Shown here piece by piece: positions 26,450 through 34,961 of a stretch of 64,000 bases of DNA. The stretch is from Acidimicrobiia bacterium. GTDB lineage: Bacteria > Actinomycetota > Acidimicrobiia > Acidimicrobiales > Aldehydirespiratoraceae. The stretch spans positions 160,776 through 224,775 of the forward strand of contig JAJEHD010000021.1 in NCBI GenBank assembly GCA_022819505.1. Direction: 5' to 3'. Under the pieces are notes generated by a model that saw only the letters and a program-made list of their open reading frames with translations, did no database searches and was not told where the DNA came from. The position numbers and the translations under genes are program-made. Positions within the stretch are counted from its first letter, which is position 1, and every line of letters starts with the position of its first letter.

Positions 26450-26743
26450 CGCCGTCCCTCCGGTCTGCCTGTTCGATATCAGCGCGGAGGGAAGTGCGTC
26501 GCCGGTGTTAGGACGGGGCGGTGACCTGGATGCCGCAGCGGACCATCATGCGCTGGCACCTGCACACCAACCACAACACCCATAGCACCTGGATTCACAA
26601 CGGGTCCCGCTCAGACAGCGCACTATCGAGTTGTCGGTGCAGGTGGCGAAGAGTTCGTCGTCGAGGGTCGCAACCGCGGCGAGATTGGGCGACGAAGTCG
26701 AACTACATGACCGTAAGCTACCTCCGTACACGGAGGAGTGCTG

Positions 26744-27391
26744 ATGGCCCTACCAGACAGTTACACGGTGAAGCCCAACTCGATTCGCGCTTACTTTGAG
26801 GCGATGCTGGACGCAAAGCCACCAGAGCGATTCACGTATCGCTTCCTCGAGAATCTTGAGTTCAAGAGTACGAACGATCGGCTGTTCATTAAGATCCTTA
26901 AGGACCTCGGATTCCTCGACGCCGACGGGGTTCCGACTGATCGGTACTTCGAGTTCCTCGATCGGTCACGCTCGGAGAAGGTCGTCGCTGAGGGCATCCG
27001 CGACGCCTATGCCGACTTGTTCGCTGTGAACACCACGGCCAACGAACTCTCGGTTACTGACGTCAAGAACAAGCTCAGGACGCTCTACAAGGGAGCCAAG
27101 ACAGACAACGTCATCGACCGAGTGTCCAGTACCTTCGTGGCGCTCTGCGAATACGCTGATTTCACCGGTCCCACGCGTTCGGACCAGGATCATGGTGGAG
27201 TTGCTGACGAGCAGGACGCTAGCGATGAGGGCGAACGCACCGAAGACACCGCGAGCGTCCCTCGGGCTAGCGGATCTCTCACCCTTGGTGCGCTGCAGTA
27301 CCACTTCAACATCGTGCTTCCGGACAGCCGGGATCAGGCTGTCTATGACGCGATCTTCAAGAGCCTGAGGGATCACTTGGGAGCCCACTAG
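26744..27391 (+). CDS. DUF5343-like protein
   Basis: 215 residues from ATG 26744, with GGAGGAG at 26732-26738. LPDSYTVKPNSIRAYFEAMLDAKPPERFTYRFLENLEFKSTNDRLFIKILKDLGFLDADG is the typical start of DUF5343, a helical protein often next to defence or effector genes. An acidic linker (residues about 148-175) precedes a short C-terminal domain (LTLGALQYHFNIVLPDSRDQAVYDAIFKSLRDHL) that may contact a partner. Its stop overlaps by one base the start of the HEPN gene, so the two proteins are made together. Base composition is AT-richer than the core genome. Confidence 0.8.
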   Translation: MALPDSYTVKPNSIRAYFEAMLDAKPPERFTYRFLENLEFKSTNDRLFIKILKDLGFLDADGVPTDRYFEFLDRSRSEKVVAEGIRDAYADLFAVNTTANELSVTDVKNKLRTLYKGAKTDNVIDRVSSTFVALCEYADFTGPTRSDQDHGGVADEQDASDEGERTEDTASVPRASGSLTLGALQYHFNIVLPDSRDQAVYDAIFKSLRDHLGAH

Positions 27392-27960
27392 TGGACGAGC
27401 TCTACACGTTCGTCTACCGCGGCGTGTTGACCCAGGAGAGCCTTGACAAGGCTGGCCGACGCGAGCGGCCGTCCTTCGGCCCGGAGGATGCCGAGCAGAT
27501 GAGAGCGGCACTGTCTCTTGACCTCCTTGATGGAGACCGACTCGTGGAGGCCGAGAGGATGGCGGTCATCTACACGGCGATCCACGCCTTCGAGAACTCC
27601 GTGCGACACTTCGTCTCGGTGGCCATGGCCGAAGAGCACGAAGAGCAATGGTGGCAGCACGTGCCCTCTAAGGTGCAGAAGAAGGTCACATCGCGCATCG
27701 ATGACGATTCGAAGTTCCGTTGGCATGGGTCACGTGGTGGCGCTGAGATCGAGTACTGCGACTTTGGTGACCTCTCATCTATCATCACAACAAACTGGGG
27801 CGTGTTCGAAGACGTGCTCGTAGACCGCGAATGGGCCAAGTCGATCCTCAGCGTCTTGGAACGCTCTCGTAACATCGTCATGCACGGCGGCATACTTGCT
27901 CGACAAGACGTTGAGAGGATTGGCGTGAACATCAAGGACTGGCTTCGTCAGGCGGGATAG
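27391..27960 (+). CDS. Swt1-like HEPN-domain protein (candidate RNase)
   Basis: 189 residues from GTG 27391. The helical C-terminal half contains the HEPN catalytic signature R-x4-H as RNIVMH (residues 160-165) within SILSVLERSRNIVMHGGILA. AIHAFENSVRHFVSVAM (64-80) is the first HEPN helix. HEPN proteins of this kind are metal-independent RNases in toxin-antitoxin and abortive-infection systems. It is coupled by a one-base overlap to the DUF5343 gene, so that protein is the likely partner or antitoxin. A similar HEPN domain heads the DUF499 ATPase at 45799. Activity is not proven by sequence. Confidence 0.8.
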   Translation: MDELYTFVYRGVLTQESLDKAGRRERPSFGPEDAEQMRAALSLDLLDGDRLVEAERMAVIYTAIHAFENSVRHFVSVAMAEEHEEQWWQHVPSKVQKKVTSRIDDDSKFRWHGSRGGAEIEYCDFGDLSSIITTNWGVFEDVLVDREWAKSILSVLERSRNIVMHGGILARQDVERIGVNIKDWLRQAG

Positions 27961-28104
27961 AGCGACCGGAAGCGGCCTCGACCGCCTCTGGGTATTGTCA
28001 TCGCCAGTGTCCGTAGGTGCCGCTGCAACGATGTCGGTAGTGCAGAACTTGCAACGTGTTCCTAGATAACTCATCTATACAGCGAAAAGCATCTATTCAT
28101 GAGA

Positions 28105-28116
28105 ATGGCGGAGGTG
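28105..28116 (+). repeat. Candidate attachment site (copy of tRNA-Sec 3' end)
   Basis: ATGGCGGAGGTG is identical, in the same orientation, to 54221-54232, where it holds the last 11 bases of tRNA-Sec including CCA. It lies 170 bases before the integrase gene. The surrounding gap 27961-28285 (325 bases) has no gene; it also holds a short inverted repeat TGAGAA-N15-TTCTCA at 28213-28239 that may regulate the integrase. 12 bp is short for such a site and it also sits in a local hairpin, so this remains a candidate. Confidence 0.55.
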
Positions 28117-28285
28117 AATGTCCGCCACCGGCGAGTTCGCTCAAACCTGCTCACACATCCTCAGGTGTCCACGTAATCCTAGTTCAAAGGCACTAAATCG
28201 AGCAGTCTGGTCTGAGAATGTAGTGCTCAGTCGTTCTCATCTGATAGCGTGTTTCCGCACCAAATAGTGATAACGGAGATGATAG

Positions 28286-29476
28286 GTGAGTACGAGTTAC
28301 AGGCGACCGGCGGTACTTACAGCAGCCTTTGTGCGCACGATCAACCGGCCCGGTCGCTACGGCGACGGCCGAGGCGGCCACGGGCTGAGCCTATTGGTGA
28401 AGCCCACGGTCAATGGGCGATGGTCCAAGACCTGGAGCCAGCGCGTCAAGATCGGCGGCAGGCTCACCAACGTCGGACTCGGCAGCTATCCGGTGATCAC
28501 GCTGGCCGAGGCCCGAGCCAGGGCGTTGGAGAATGCCCGGACCGTCGCCGCCGGCAAAGATCCCCGGACAGGTGACGCTCCTACGGTCGCCGAGGCGTGG
28601 GAGCAGGTGATCCGCCTACGCCGCCCGTCATGGCGCGACGGCGGCAAGTCCGAGAACCAGTGGCGGGCTTCGTTCCGCGACTACGTAGAGCCAACGATGG
28701 GCTCCAAGAGCGTCTCAGAGGTCACCACCGCTGACGTGCTCGCCGTGCTGATGCCGCACTGGCACGAGCGGGCCGAGACGATGAGGCGAGTCAAGCAGCG
28801 TCTAGGTGCTGTTCTCGGCTGGGCGCTCGCCCAGGGTCACCGCGACGACAACCCAGCGCGCAGCGAGGCCCTCACTGCGGCACTGCCCAAGCAGCCGGCT
28901 GGAGGCCACCAGCGGGCACTGCCACCCGAAGAGGTACCCGCCGCGGTTGCCGCCATCCGTGCCGGCACCGCGTCGCCGGTAGTGAAGCTCGCCGTCGAGT
29001 TCGTAGTCCTGACCGGTTGCCGCTCAGGCGAGGCCCGGAACGCGATCTGGGAGGAGATCGACGGCGACACGTGGACGATCCCCGGCGAGCGCACCAAGAC
29101 CGGCAAGCCGCACCGCATCCCGCTGTCCAGCCGGGCGCTAGCCATACTCGATGAGGCGCGTCGCCCGGGCGACGACACCGGGCTCATCTTCGGCGCCCCC
29201 CGCACCGGCAAGGCTCTCAGCGACAACACGCTCGGCAAGGCACTCCGCACCGCCGAGGTCCCCGCGACTATCCACGGGCTGCGAGCCAGCCTCCGAGACT
29301 GGCTCGCAGCCGAAGGCGTGCCCTACGAGCTAGCCGAAGCCGTGCTGGCCCACCAGCCCCGAGGCATCGCCAAGTCCTACCGCCGCGACGACCTACTCGA
29401 AGCTCGCCGCCCAATCATGGAACGCTGGGCACATCACGCCATGGACAATGATCAGCAAGACCTGGCAACTCCATAG
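28286..29476 (+). CDS. P4-type tyrosine integrase
   Basis: 396 residues from GTG 28286. N-terminal DUF4102-like arm-binding part (GDGRGGHGLSLLVKPTVNGRWSKTWSQRVKIGG, GLGSYPVITLAEARARALENARTVAAGKDP), then a core-binding domain and the catalytic domain with Arg in TGCRSGEARNAIW, His-x-x-Arg in IHGLRASLRDW, His in LAHQPRG and Tyr in SYRRDDLLEARRPIMERWA. All catalytic residues are present. P4-type integrases classically use tRNA genes, with selC a well-known target, which fits the repeat at 28105/54221. Its last 18 coding bases of this stretch recur at 29739. Confidence 0.93.
   Translation: MSTSYRRPAVLTAAFVRTINRPGRYGDGRGGHGLSLLVKPTVNGRWSKTWSQRVKIGGRLTNVGLGSYPVITLAEARARALENARTVAAGKDPRTGDAPTVAEAWEQVIRLRRPSWRDGGKSENQWRASFRDYVEPTMGSKSVSEVTTADVLAVLMPHWHERAETMRRVKQRLGAVLGWALAQGHRDDNPARSEALTAALPKQPAGGHQRALPPEEVPAAVAAIRAGTASPVVKLAVEFVVLTGCRSGEARNAIWEEIDGDTWTIPGERTKTGKPHRIPLSSRALAILDEARRPGDDTGLIFGAPRTGKALSDNTLGKALRTAEVPATIHGLRASLRDWLAAEGVPYELAEAVLAHQPRGIAKSYRRDDLLEARRPIMERWAHHAMDNDQQDLATP
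29413..29430 (+). repeat. 18-bp direct repeat, copy 1 (integrase C-terminal codons)
   Basis: AATCATGGAACGCTGGGC encodes IMERW near the integrase C-terminus and recurs at 29739-29756 in the same orientation. Confidence 0.85.
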
Positions 29477-29623
29477 TTCCAAGTCTCGCGTGCGATGCGA
29501 AGCGGGATCGCCGAACGGATGCCGCACCAACGGACTGCTAGATGTCATAGAGGAGACTTAGCGTCTGACTGTTGGAGTGGCCGTGTTTCGGTCTACTGTG
29601 GCCCGTAGGAGGAGGTCCGAAGG

Positions 29624-29803
29624 TTGAATATCGTCAGGCTAGAAGTTGAAGAGGGCTTCCTAGATGGCTTGAACCTCTCCTTCCAGCCGGGCCTCAACGT
29701 GCTGATCGGTTCGCGAGGGACCGGAAAGTCGTCGTTCAAATCATGGAACGCTGGGCTCGACATGTGGATGCGTAGAGCGGGCGATGGTGCCCCCCGTTGG
29801 TAG
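29624..29803 (+). pseudogene. Truncated SMC/AAA-type ATPase gene fused to the tail of another integrase gene
   Basis: A strong ribosome-binding site (AGGAGGAGG, 29607-29615) and TTG 29624 open a frame reading MNIVRLEVEEGFLDGLNLSF then GLNVLIGSRGTGKSSF, i.e. the N-terminus and Walker A loop of a RecF/SMC-like ATPase. Family sequence stops at 29738. From 29740 a different frame reads IMERWARHVDA and stops at 29775, which is the typical end of a tyrosine integrase. The junction therefore joins the head of one gene to the tail of another. The remainder up to 29959 shows no gene. Confidence 0.65.
29739..29756 (+). repeat. 18-bp direct repeat, copy 2 (remnant integrase tail)
   Basis: Exact copy of 29413-29430. 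It is followed by a different continuation (GCTCGACATGTGGATGCGTAG), so it comes from a related integrase gene and not from simple duplication of the neighbour. Confidence 0.8.
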
Positions 29804-29959
29804 TTGTCCGTTCGGCACTCGCCAGTCACTCATGAACTGGCTCTAAGCGCCGTGAGTGCGACTAGTTCCGCTGGGATCCTCCCGACACCTAGTCGGGTCC
29901 AACAGAATCGAGCGCTTGGCGCCCAGGCCGTAGCTTCGGGTGACTGGTTCGTTCGTTGT

Positions 29960-30391
29960 CTAATGCCTAACGGTGCGGTAGTCCCCGTCAACACCAGCCA
30001 TGGCGGATCGGATGTTGGGTCCGTCGTCGCCATCCCACACGCAGAGGGGAGCGTCGAGGTACTCGGCTGCCGCGACCGCCTCGGCTCCTAGCGTCGAAAG
30101 CCTGTGATCGGTAGCGAGTTCGGCCATGCGAGAGGCCAGAGTGCGCATTGGTACGACCTCAATGTGCTCGGGCAGGGACACCAACTTGCGCCCCAACGTC
30201 CGCCGAGCGCTAAGTGGCCAAGAGCCTGTCAACGATCCCCCCGCAGCTTTGGCCACGCTGCAGCACAGCCTCACCAAGTACATGTTGGTGGTAGCCGGCT
30301 GACAACCCTCAAGGATGGATTCAAGTCCCGAACCCACCTCGTCAGCTAGAAGATCTCGCAGCAAGTGGTCGTCTAGTACGGCCCGGCTCAT
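29960..30391 (-). CDS. PIN-like protein, putative toxin of a three-gene operon
   Basis: 143 residues. VLDDHLLRDLLADE at the N-terminus offers the first Asp of a PIN-type active site. DHRLSTLGAEAVAAAEYLDAPLCVWDGDDGPNIRSAM resembles the VapC C-terminal half (tandem Ala helix, then an Asp-rich loop). ATGA overlap with the upstream AbrB-like gene makes translation coupled. The PIN call is by pattern only; the central acidic residue is not clear, so it could also be a related PIN-like fold. Confidence 0.6.
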   Translation of the reverse strand: MSRAVLDDHLLRDLLADEVGSGLESILEGCQPATTNMYLVRLCCSVAKAAGGSLTGSWPLSARRTLGRKLVSLPEHIEVVPMRTLASRMAELATDHRLSTLGAEAVAAAEYLDAPLCVWDGDDGPNIRSAMAGVDGDYRTVRH

Positions 30392-30846
30392 GTGGTGGCG
30401 AGATCAGGATCCTCGGAGAGCGATCGAACGAACTCAGCGTGCTCGTCGCGGCTCCTCAAATCGCTGAGCAGCCGGCGCCCCTCCCCCGGGGGCAGCGTCA
30501 GTACAGCAAATCCCAAGTCGACAACGTCAACAGGTCCTCCGCCGTCGAGGTTCCACCGATGCCGCGCCGCAGCAGGAAGCAACACCTGTCCCGAGGACGA
30601 CACGAAGTAGAACTCATCTTGGCTGAGGTCTGCGTCGTAAGCCCCAAGATCCGAGACTGGTGCCCACGGTGATTCCACTCCGGACAGGCCTTCGATCATC
30701 GATGCGTCAGACCGCCACACCACACTCAGGCGCCGATGTCGTTGCCGGTCCTCCCAACCATGTCGGCTGCAGGTTCGATGGACCACCGTGGAGTCTTCGA
30801 ACTCGTCCTCTGGCTCGCGCTCGGCATCGACCCATGCAAGTGCCAT
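30388..30846 (-). CDS. SpoVT/AbrB-like DNA-binding protein, putative antitoxin
   Basis: 152 residues. The segment YFVSSSGQVLLPAAARHRWNLDGGGPVDVVDLGFAVLTLPPG (about residues 78-120) has the AbrB swapped-hairpin pattern (G-x-V-x-L-P-A...R...L..G..V.V...). AbrB-type antitoxins bind their own promoter and a PIN toxin. The N-terminal 75 residues are acidic, of unknown role. It overlaps both neighbours by ATGA. Confidence 0.6.
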   Translation of the reverse strand: MALAWVDAEREPEDEFEDSTVVHRTCSRHGWEDRQRHRRLSVVWRSDASMIEGLSGVESPWAPVSDLGAYDADLSQDEFYFVSSSGQVLLPAAARHRWNLDGGGPVDVVDLGFAVLTLPPGEGRRLLSDLRSRDEHAEFVRSLSEDPDLATT

Positions 30847-31505
30847 CAGTGTGTCTCCTTGAGCTCGATTACGCGCAACCCGGCCCTGTGCGCTAGATCC
30901 CGAAGTGACTCAGCCTTCTTCTGTGCACGCTCAACACCCGCTGCAAGCTCTTCAAGGGCTTTGTTATCGATCGATATGACTACTGACTTTAGGCGGCCGT
31001 CGATGTGAACGTCGAACTTCAAGGTGTGCCGAAGCAAGGCTGATGAAGGGGTTACATCCTCATCGGCACCAAACATCGGCCGCAGATCGGACAGGATTCG
31101 GGATGTGCAGTATGAGTACTCATCCTCGGCGAGAAGCGAAGCTGCATGAGCGAGAGGCTCAAGCACCGGGCTTTGGAACACGGACGCGAGCCGATCGGCT
31201 AGTGCGCTACGCGCTTGGTCGTCCAGTTCTAGGACGTCTGACTCCGCGATCTTCTTGCCGGCGTCCTCTGGCGTGAGATCCCTCCCGCGCCCGTATGCGC
31301 ATGCGCCGATCAGAGCGTCGAGGATCGGGCCGGCCTCCTCGACGGCAGGGATTGCGGATGCAATTTCCTGTTCTACCTGCACGGTCGACAGGTCGCCCTC
31401 GACAGGCCCGAAGCAACTCTCAAGGGCCTCAAAGCTGTCCGCGCTCATGGTTGCCACGAGGACTAGAGATTCCCTCTGCGAAGGGGGAATTCTGACGCTA
31501 GCCAT
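30846..31505 (-). CDS. Unknown protein heading the AbrB/PIN operon (weak COMM-like C-terminus)
   Basis: 219 residues from ATG 31505; the frame stays open upstream to 32066 but without protein character. The helical N-terminal part (SADSFEALESCFGPVEGDLSTVQVEQEIASAI) is followed by a C-terminal segment (LKFDVHIDGRLKSVVISIDNKALEELAAGVERAQKKAESLRDLA) with a beta-sheet plus helix layout that recalls COMM domains. This match is weak. It is first in an operon with coupled AbrB-like and PIN-like genes. Confidence 0.6.
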   Translation of the reverse strand: MASVRIPPSQRESLVLVATMSADSFEALESCFGPVEGDLSTVQVEQEIASAIPAVEEAGPILDALIGACAYGRGRDLTPEDAGKKIAESDVLELDDQARSALADRLASVFQSPVLEPLAHAASLLAEDEYSYCTSRILSDLRPMFGADEDVTPSSALLRHTLKFDVHIDGRLKSVVISIDNKALEELAAGVERAQKKAESLRDLAHRAGLRVIELKETH

Positions 31506-31899
31506 CGCCCTTGCTGAGGGCCGAGGACAACAGGCGCGAACCGTGCATGCCGGGAGCATAGCTACTTGCCGAGGCTGGTACCGACCTGGGAGGACCTGAA
31601 GGGGAGGGCGTCGCCAGCCCGGTCCTCTCGGTCGTAGGCCTGCGCGACCCAACGAAGGGTAGGGCCCGTGCAGCGACCGTCTTGTGTGTCGTCGGGGATC
31701 GACACGGACCTCATTAAGGGCGGCCTTATGGCCAGCGGCCCCATTGTTCGCTCGGGCGCGGCAGCAGCTTCGACCGGTCGAGCTCCTCGAAACGGCTTGC
31801 AGGCCGCTGTCGCCAACATTCGGCGATCGGCTGTTTGAAGGGTTGGTGGATGTCGTGACCGGCCCCGAGGCTTCGGTGGCCGAAGTTAGGCTCGCAGCT

Positions 31900-32226
31900 A
31901 TGTCGGATACAGCGCCGAGTTCGGGCAGCGCCTTCGGCTGGGAGGGCCGGGCAGACAGCGAGGTGACCGCGGCGGCTCGTCTCGCGCTGTGTGCGTCTGA
32001 TCTGCCGGTGCTCCTCGCCGTCGGTGATGGCCGCAACGGGTTGGTGGACCTGCGCGAGTTTGTCAAGCGTTGGGCCTGCTATCCGCAGCAGCGGCCGTTG
32101 ATGATCGCCCAAGCCCCTCGCCGTCACCGATGGCATGACCGGCTCACGTCGCGCCGGCACGATCTCGTGCGCATCTCGGCGGTGGTCCATGCGCTGTGTG
32201 ACCGTGACGGGGTCCGACTCAGGGCG
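31900..32226 (+). pseudogene. N-terminal part of an unknown gene, broken by a macrodomain-gene fragment
   Basis: ATG 31900 opens a frame with good protein character (SEVTAAARLALCASDLPVLLAVGDGRNGLVDLREFVKRWACYPQQRPLMIA, then RHDLVRISAVVHALCDRDGV). The sequence changes abruptly at about 32226 into the second copy of the macrodomain gene. So the natural C-terminus is lost. I do not recognise the family. The 394 bases before it (31506-31899) show nothing I can support. Confidence 0.5.
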
Positions 32227-32528
32227 CGGTGGGTCATTCACACCGTGGCGCCGAAGTGGACCGGTGGCACTCGCGGCGGCGAGCCGGTGCTGCTGGAGTC
32301 GTGCTACCGCGAGTCCCTGGCGTGCGCAGACGAGGTCGGTGCCGAGAGCGTGGCCCTTCCCGGCCATCGCAACAGGCGCCCGCGGCTATCCGCTGGAGGC
32401 AGCTGCAGCGACCGCCGTGGATGCCGTCCGCTCGGCATCCACCAAGGTGCGCACGATCCGCTTCGCATGCTTCGACCCGCAGACGCTGCAAGCGTTCCAG
32501 TCAGCAATAGAAGACAGCACCTAGCAGC
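32227..32528 (+). pseudogene. Macrodomain gene fragment, frame-broken (direct repeat copy 2)
   Basis: About 90 % identical to 26152-26449. It reads WVIHTVAPKWTGGTRGGEPVLLESCYRESLACADEVGAESVAL and then extra bases at the FPAIATGARG site move the frame, so the product would be nonsense. There is also one inserted GGC. The end coincides with the stop codon of copy 1. It is a relic of a second macrodomain gene or of a duplication. Confidence 0.8.
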
Positions 32529-32654
32529 ACCCCGATCGGCTCGCCCGATCGACATGAGTACGACGGGCAGCGCCGATCGTGGAGGCGCAACGATCGCAAC
32601 TTTCGCATCACGGAACGGATGCGGTAGCTAGAGGGGCCTTACACTTCGGCGACG

Positions 32655-34497
32655 ATGGACATACAGCAGATCAACGGAACGGCTCCCAGTGTGAGCCAGC
32701 TTCTGTCGAACAGCCGGTACGGGCTGGACTACTACCAGCGCGAGTACAACTGGAAGGAGGCTCAGGTCGGGAGCCTCGTCGACGACTTGACTGACCGCTT
32801 CCGCAGCGAGTTCGACCCGGCACACGAACGGCCCGATGTCGAGTCGTACCGTCCGTACTTCCTGGGGCCGATCGTGACGGTGCAGCGCGGAGGTGTGCGG
32901 TACCTGGTAGACGGCCAGCAGCGGATCACCACGCTGAGCCTGCTGTTGATCTATCTGCGCCACGAGCTGGCCGACACACACAGCGACGAGTTGTCGTCGC
33001 TGGACTCGCTGATCTTCTCGACGAGATATGGGCGCAAGACGTTCAACCTCGATGTCGAGGAACGCGACCGATGCATGATGGCGATCCTGAACGGAGAGGA
33101 CTACGACCCCGACGGGCAGCCGGCGTCAGTGCAGAACATCTGGAGGCGGTACGGCACGGTCCGCGCCCGCTTCCCCGACGACCTTCAGGGTCAGGCGCTC
33201 GCGTACTTCTCGGACTGGCTCCAGGACAGAGTGATGTTCGTGGACATCGTGGCTCCCAGCCAGGACATGGCGCTGGAGATCTTCGAGACCATGAACGACC
33301 GGGGCCTGCGGTTGAGCAGCACCGACATGCTCAAGAGCTTCCTGCTGTCAGAGGTGCGAGACGAGGCCACCATCGATGGCCTCAACACACGCTGGCGACA
33401 CCGCGTCACGGAGTTGACCGACTTCGAGGAGAACGCCGACGCAGAGTTCGTGAAGGCCTGGCTACGCGGCAACTACGCGCAGACCCAGCGCCAGCGCAAG
33501 TCGAAGGCCTCACCGGGCGACTTTGAGATCATCGGCACGGCCTTCCACAAGTGGGTTCGAGACAACGCCGCCAGCGTCGGGCTCTCTCGGCCCGACGACT
33601 TCCGGCGCTTCGTCGAGCATGAGTTCATGGGCCTCAGCAGCCGCTACCTCGAGCTGCTTCACGCCCGTTGGGAACCACCCGAGGGCTTTGAAGCGGTCTA
33701 CTACAACGCTTGCGCCGGGTTCACTCTGCAACTGCCGGTGATCCTCGCGGCCGTGACCCCAGACGACGACAACGACACGTTCCGCGACAAGGCGGCCCTG
33801 ATCGCTGGCGCCATCGAGATCTACTTCGTGCGGCGCATGGTGAACTACCGCAACTTCGGCTACTCCACCGTCGTCTACACGATGTTCAACCTGCTCAAGA
33901 ATCTGCGGAACCAGCCGACAGAGGACGTCAGGCCAGGTCCTTGTCGAATGGCTCGACAGCGAAGACGAACGACTCGACGGGCTCCTGCGACTCCGGCTCA
34001 CCAAACGCAACCGTTGGCACATCCACTACATCCTCGCCCGGATCACAGCCTGGCTCGACCAACAACTGGGCAGCACGGGCAGCTTCAGCGACTACTTCGG
34101 CGAGACCGCCCGCAGGCACCCCTTCGAAGTGGAGCACATCTGGGCCGACCGCTTCGACCGGCACACCGACGACTTCGACCACCCTGACGAGTTCCAGCGG
34201 TACCGCAACAGGATCGGCGCGCTGCTACTGCTGCCCAAGGACTTCAACGCCAGCTACGGCGCGATGGACTACAAGGACAAGGTCGAGCACTACCACGGCC
34301 AGAACCCGCTCGCCAGGTCGCTCCATCCCAGGACGTACCAGAACAACCCCACCTTCTTGAGGCTCATCGACACCCACGGGCTGAGATTCACACCATTCCC
34401 ATCCGAGTTCACGAAAGCCGACATCGACCAACGCCAAGCGCTCTACCGCGAACTAGCCGAGCTCGTCTGGGCACCAAGCCACCACGGCCTCGGCTGA
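32655..34497 (+). pseudogene. DUF262/DUF1524 (GmrSD-type) endonuclease gene with a frameshift
   Basis: The first frame (32655 to about 33930) gives a DUF262 domain: YYQREYNWKEAQVGSLVDDL, YFLGPIVTVQRGGVRYLVDGQQRITTLSLLLIYL and IFETMNDRGLRLSSTDMLKSFLLSE. The second frame (about 33931-34497) gives a DUF1524 His-Me finger domain: HPFEVEHIWADRF then YRNRIGALLLLPKDFNASYG. Together they make a normal-length (about 614 residues) GmrSD-like protein, a type IV restriction enzyme that cuts modified phage DNA. The frame changes by one base near 33924-33940. Either a real inactivating mutation, programmed shift, or an assembly error; flanking codons look healthy, so the event is recent. Confidence 0.8.
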
Positions 34498-34584
34498 ACG
34501 CTCCTTCGAAGGTCGTTGAGCTCCACCAGTGCACGGTCCAGAGCGGCGGCGAGACGCTGCCGGGGGCGGATGCTCCGCTTGCAC

Positions 34585-34636
34585 CACCGTTCTTCCGAGA
34601 GCGCGTCTGTGGGGTTTCGAGCGATGGTGGTTCCTG
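34585..34636 (+). pseudogene. hicA stub: repeated upstream region and first codons only
   Basis: These bases match the region just before and at the start of the intact hicA at 53153-53204 (about 85-90 % by eye), including the start codon (34624) and MV-P. At 34637 the sequence jumps to the bases just before hicB. hicA has been deleted to a few codons. Confidence 0.7.
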
Positions 34637-34655
34637 TTCGCTGCGGAGGCGTCCG

Positions 34656-34850
34656 ATGCATGAAGTTCGCGTGTACCAGAACCACGATGAGGGCACGCGC
34701 TGGTGGGCGGAGGACGACCTCGGGTTCGCCGGAGGCTCGGAGCACTTGGACGACCTCGTGGCCGCCATTCATGAGTGGGCCGACGCTGAGGGTGTTCTCG
34801 ACGGCTTGGAGATAAGGCTGATAGCCGCCAATAGCGAGGCGCCCGTCTAG
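34656..34850 (+). CDS. HicB-like antitoxin, orphan copy
   Basis: 64 residues, nearly the same over its length as the product of 53462 (MHEVRVYQNHDEGTxWWAEDDLGF). The pattern HDEGTRWWAEDDLGFAGGSEHLDDLVAAIHEWADAEG is of the HicB/DUF1902 type (short beta-sheet with a polar patch and one helix). Its partner hicA is deleted. It may persist as an anti-addiction module against the intact copy 19 kb away. Confidence 0.7.
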   Translation: MHEVRVYQNHDEGTRWWAEDDLGFAGGSEHLDDLVAAIHEWADAEGVLDGLEIRLIAANSEAPV

Positions 34851-34961
34851 GGGCCACAAGCGCTCGCGTCCGACGCCGGGCGCCCGCTCTACGGGCCCAG
34901 GAGAGCACTGGATCGGGCGGACCGAAGGTCTAGTGCTGGACGACGGTTGGGCGCGAAGGAG

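Noticed and set aside
28105..28130. A second, truncated tRNA gene before the integrase
   Set aside because: Only 12 bases match the tRNA-Sec end; there is no T-arm. It is listed as a repeat and not as a tRNA.
31684..32631. 315-residue frame as a real gene
   Set aside because: It is a chimera: an unknown N-terminal part from 31900, then a macrodomain fragment that leaves its frame midway.
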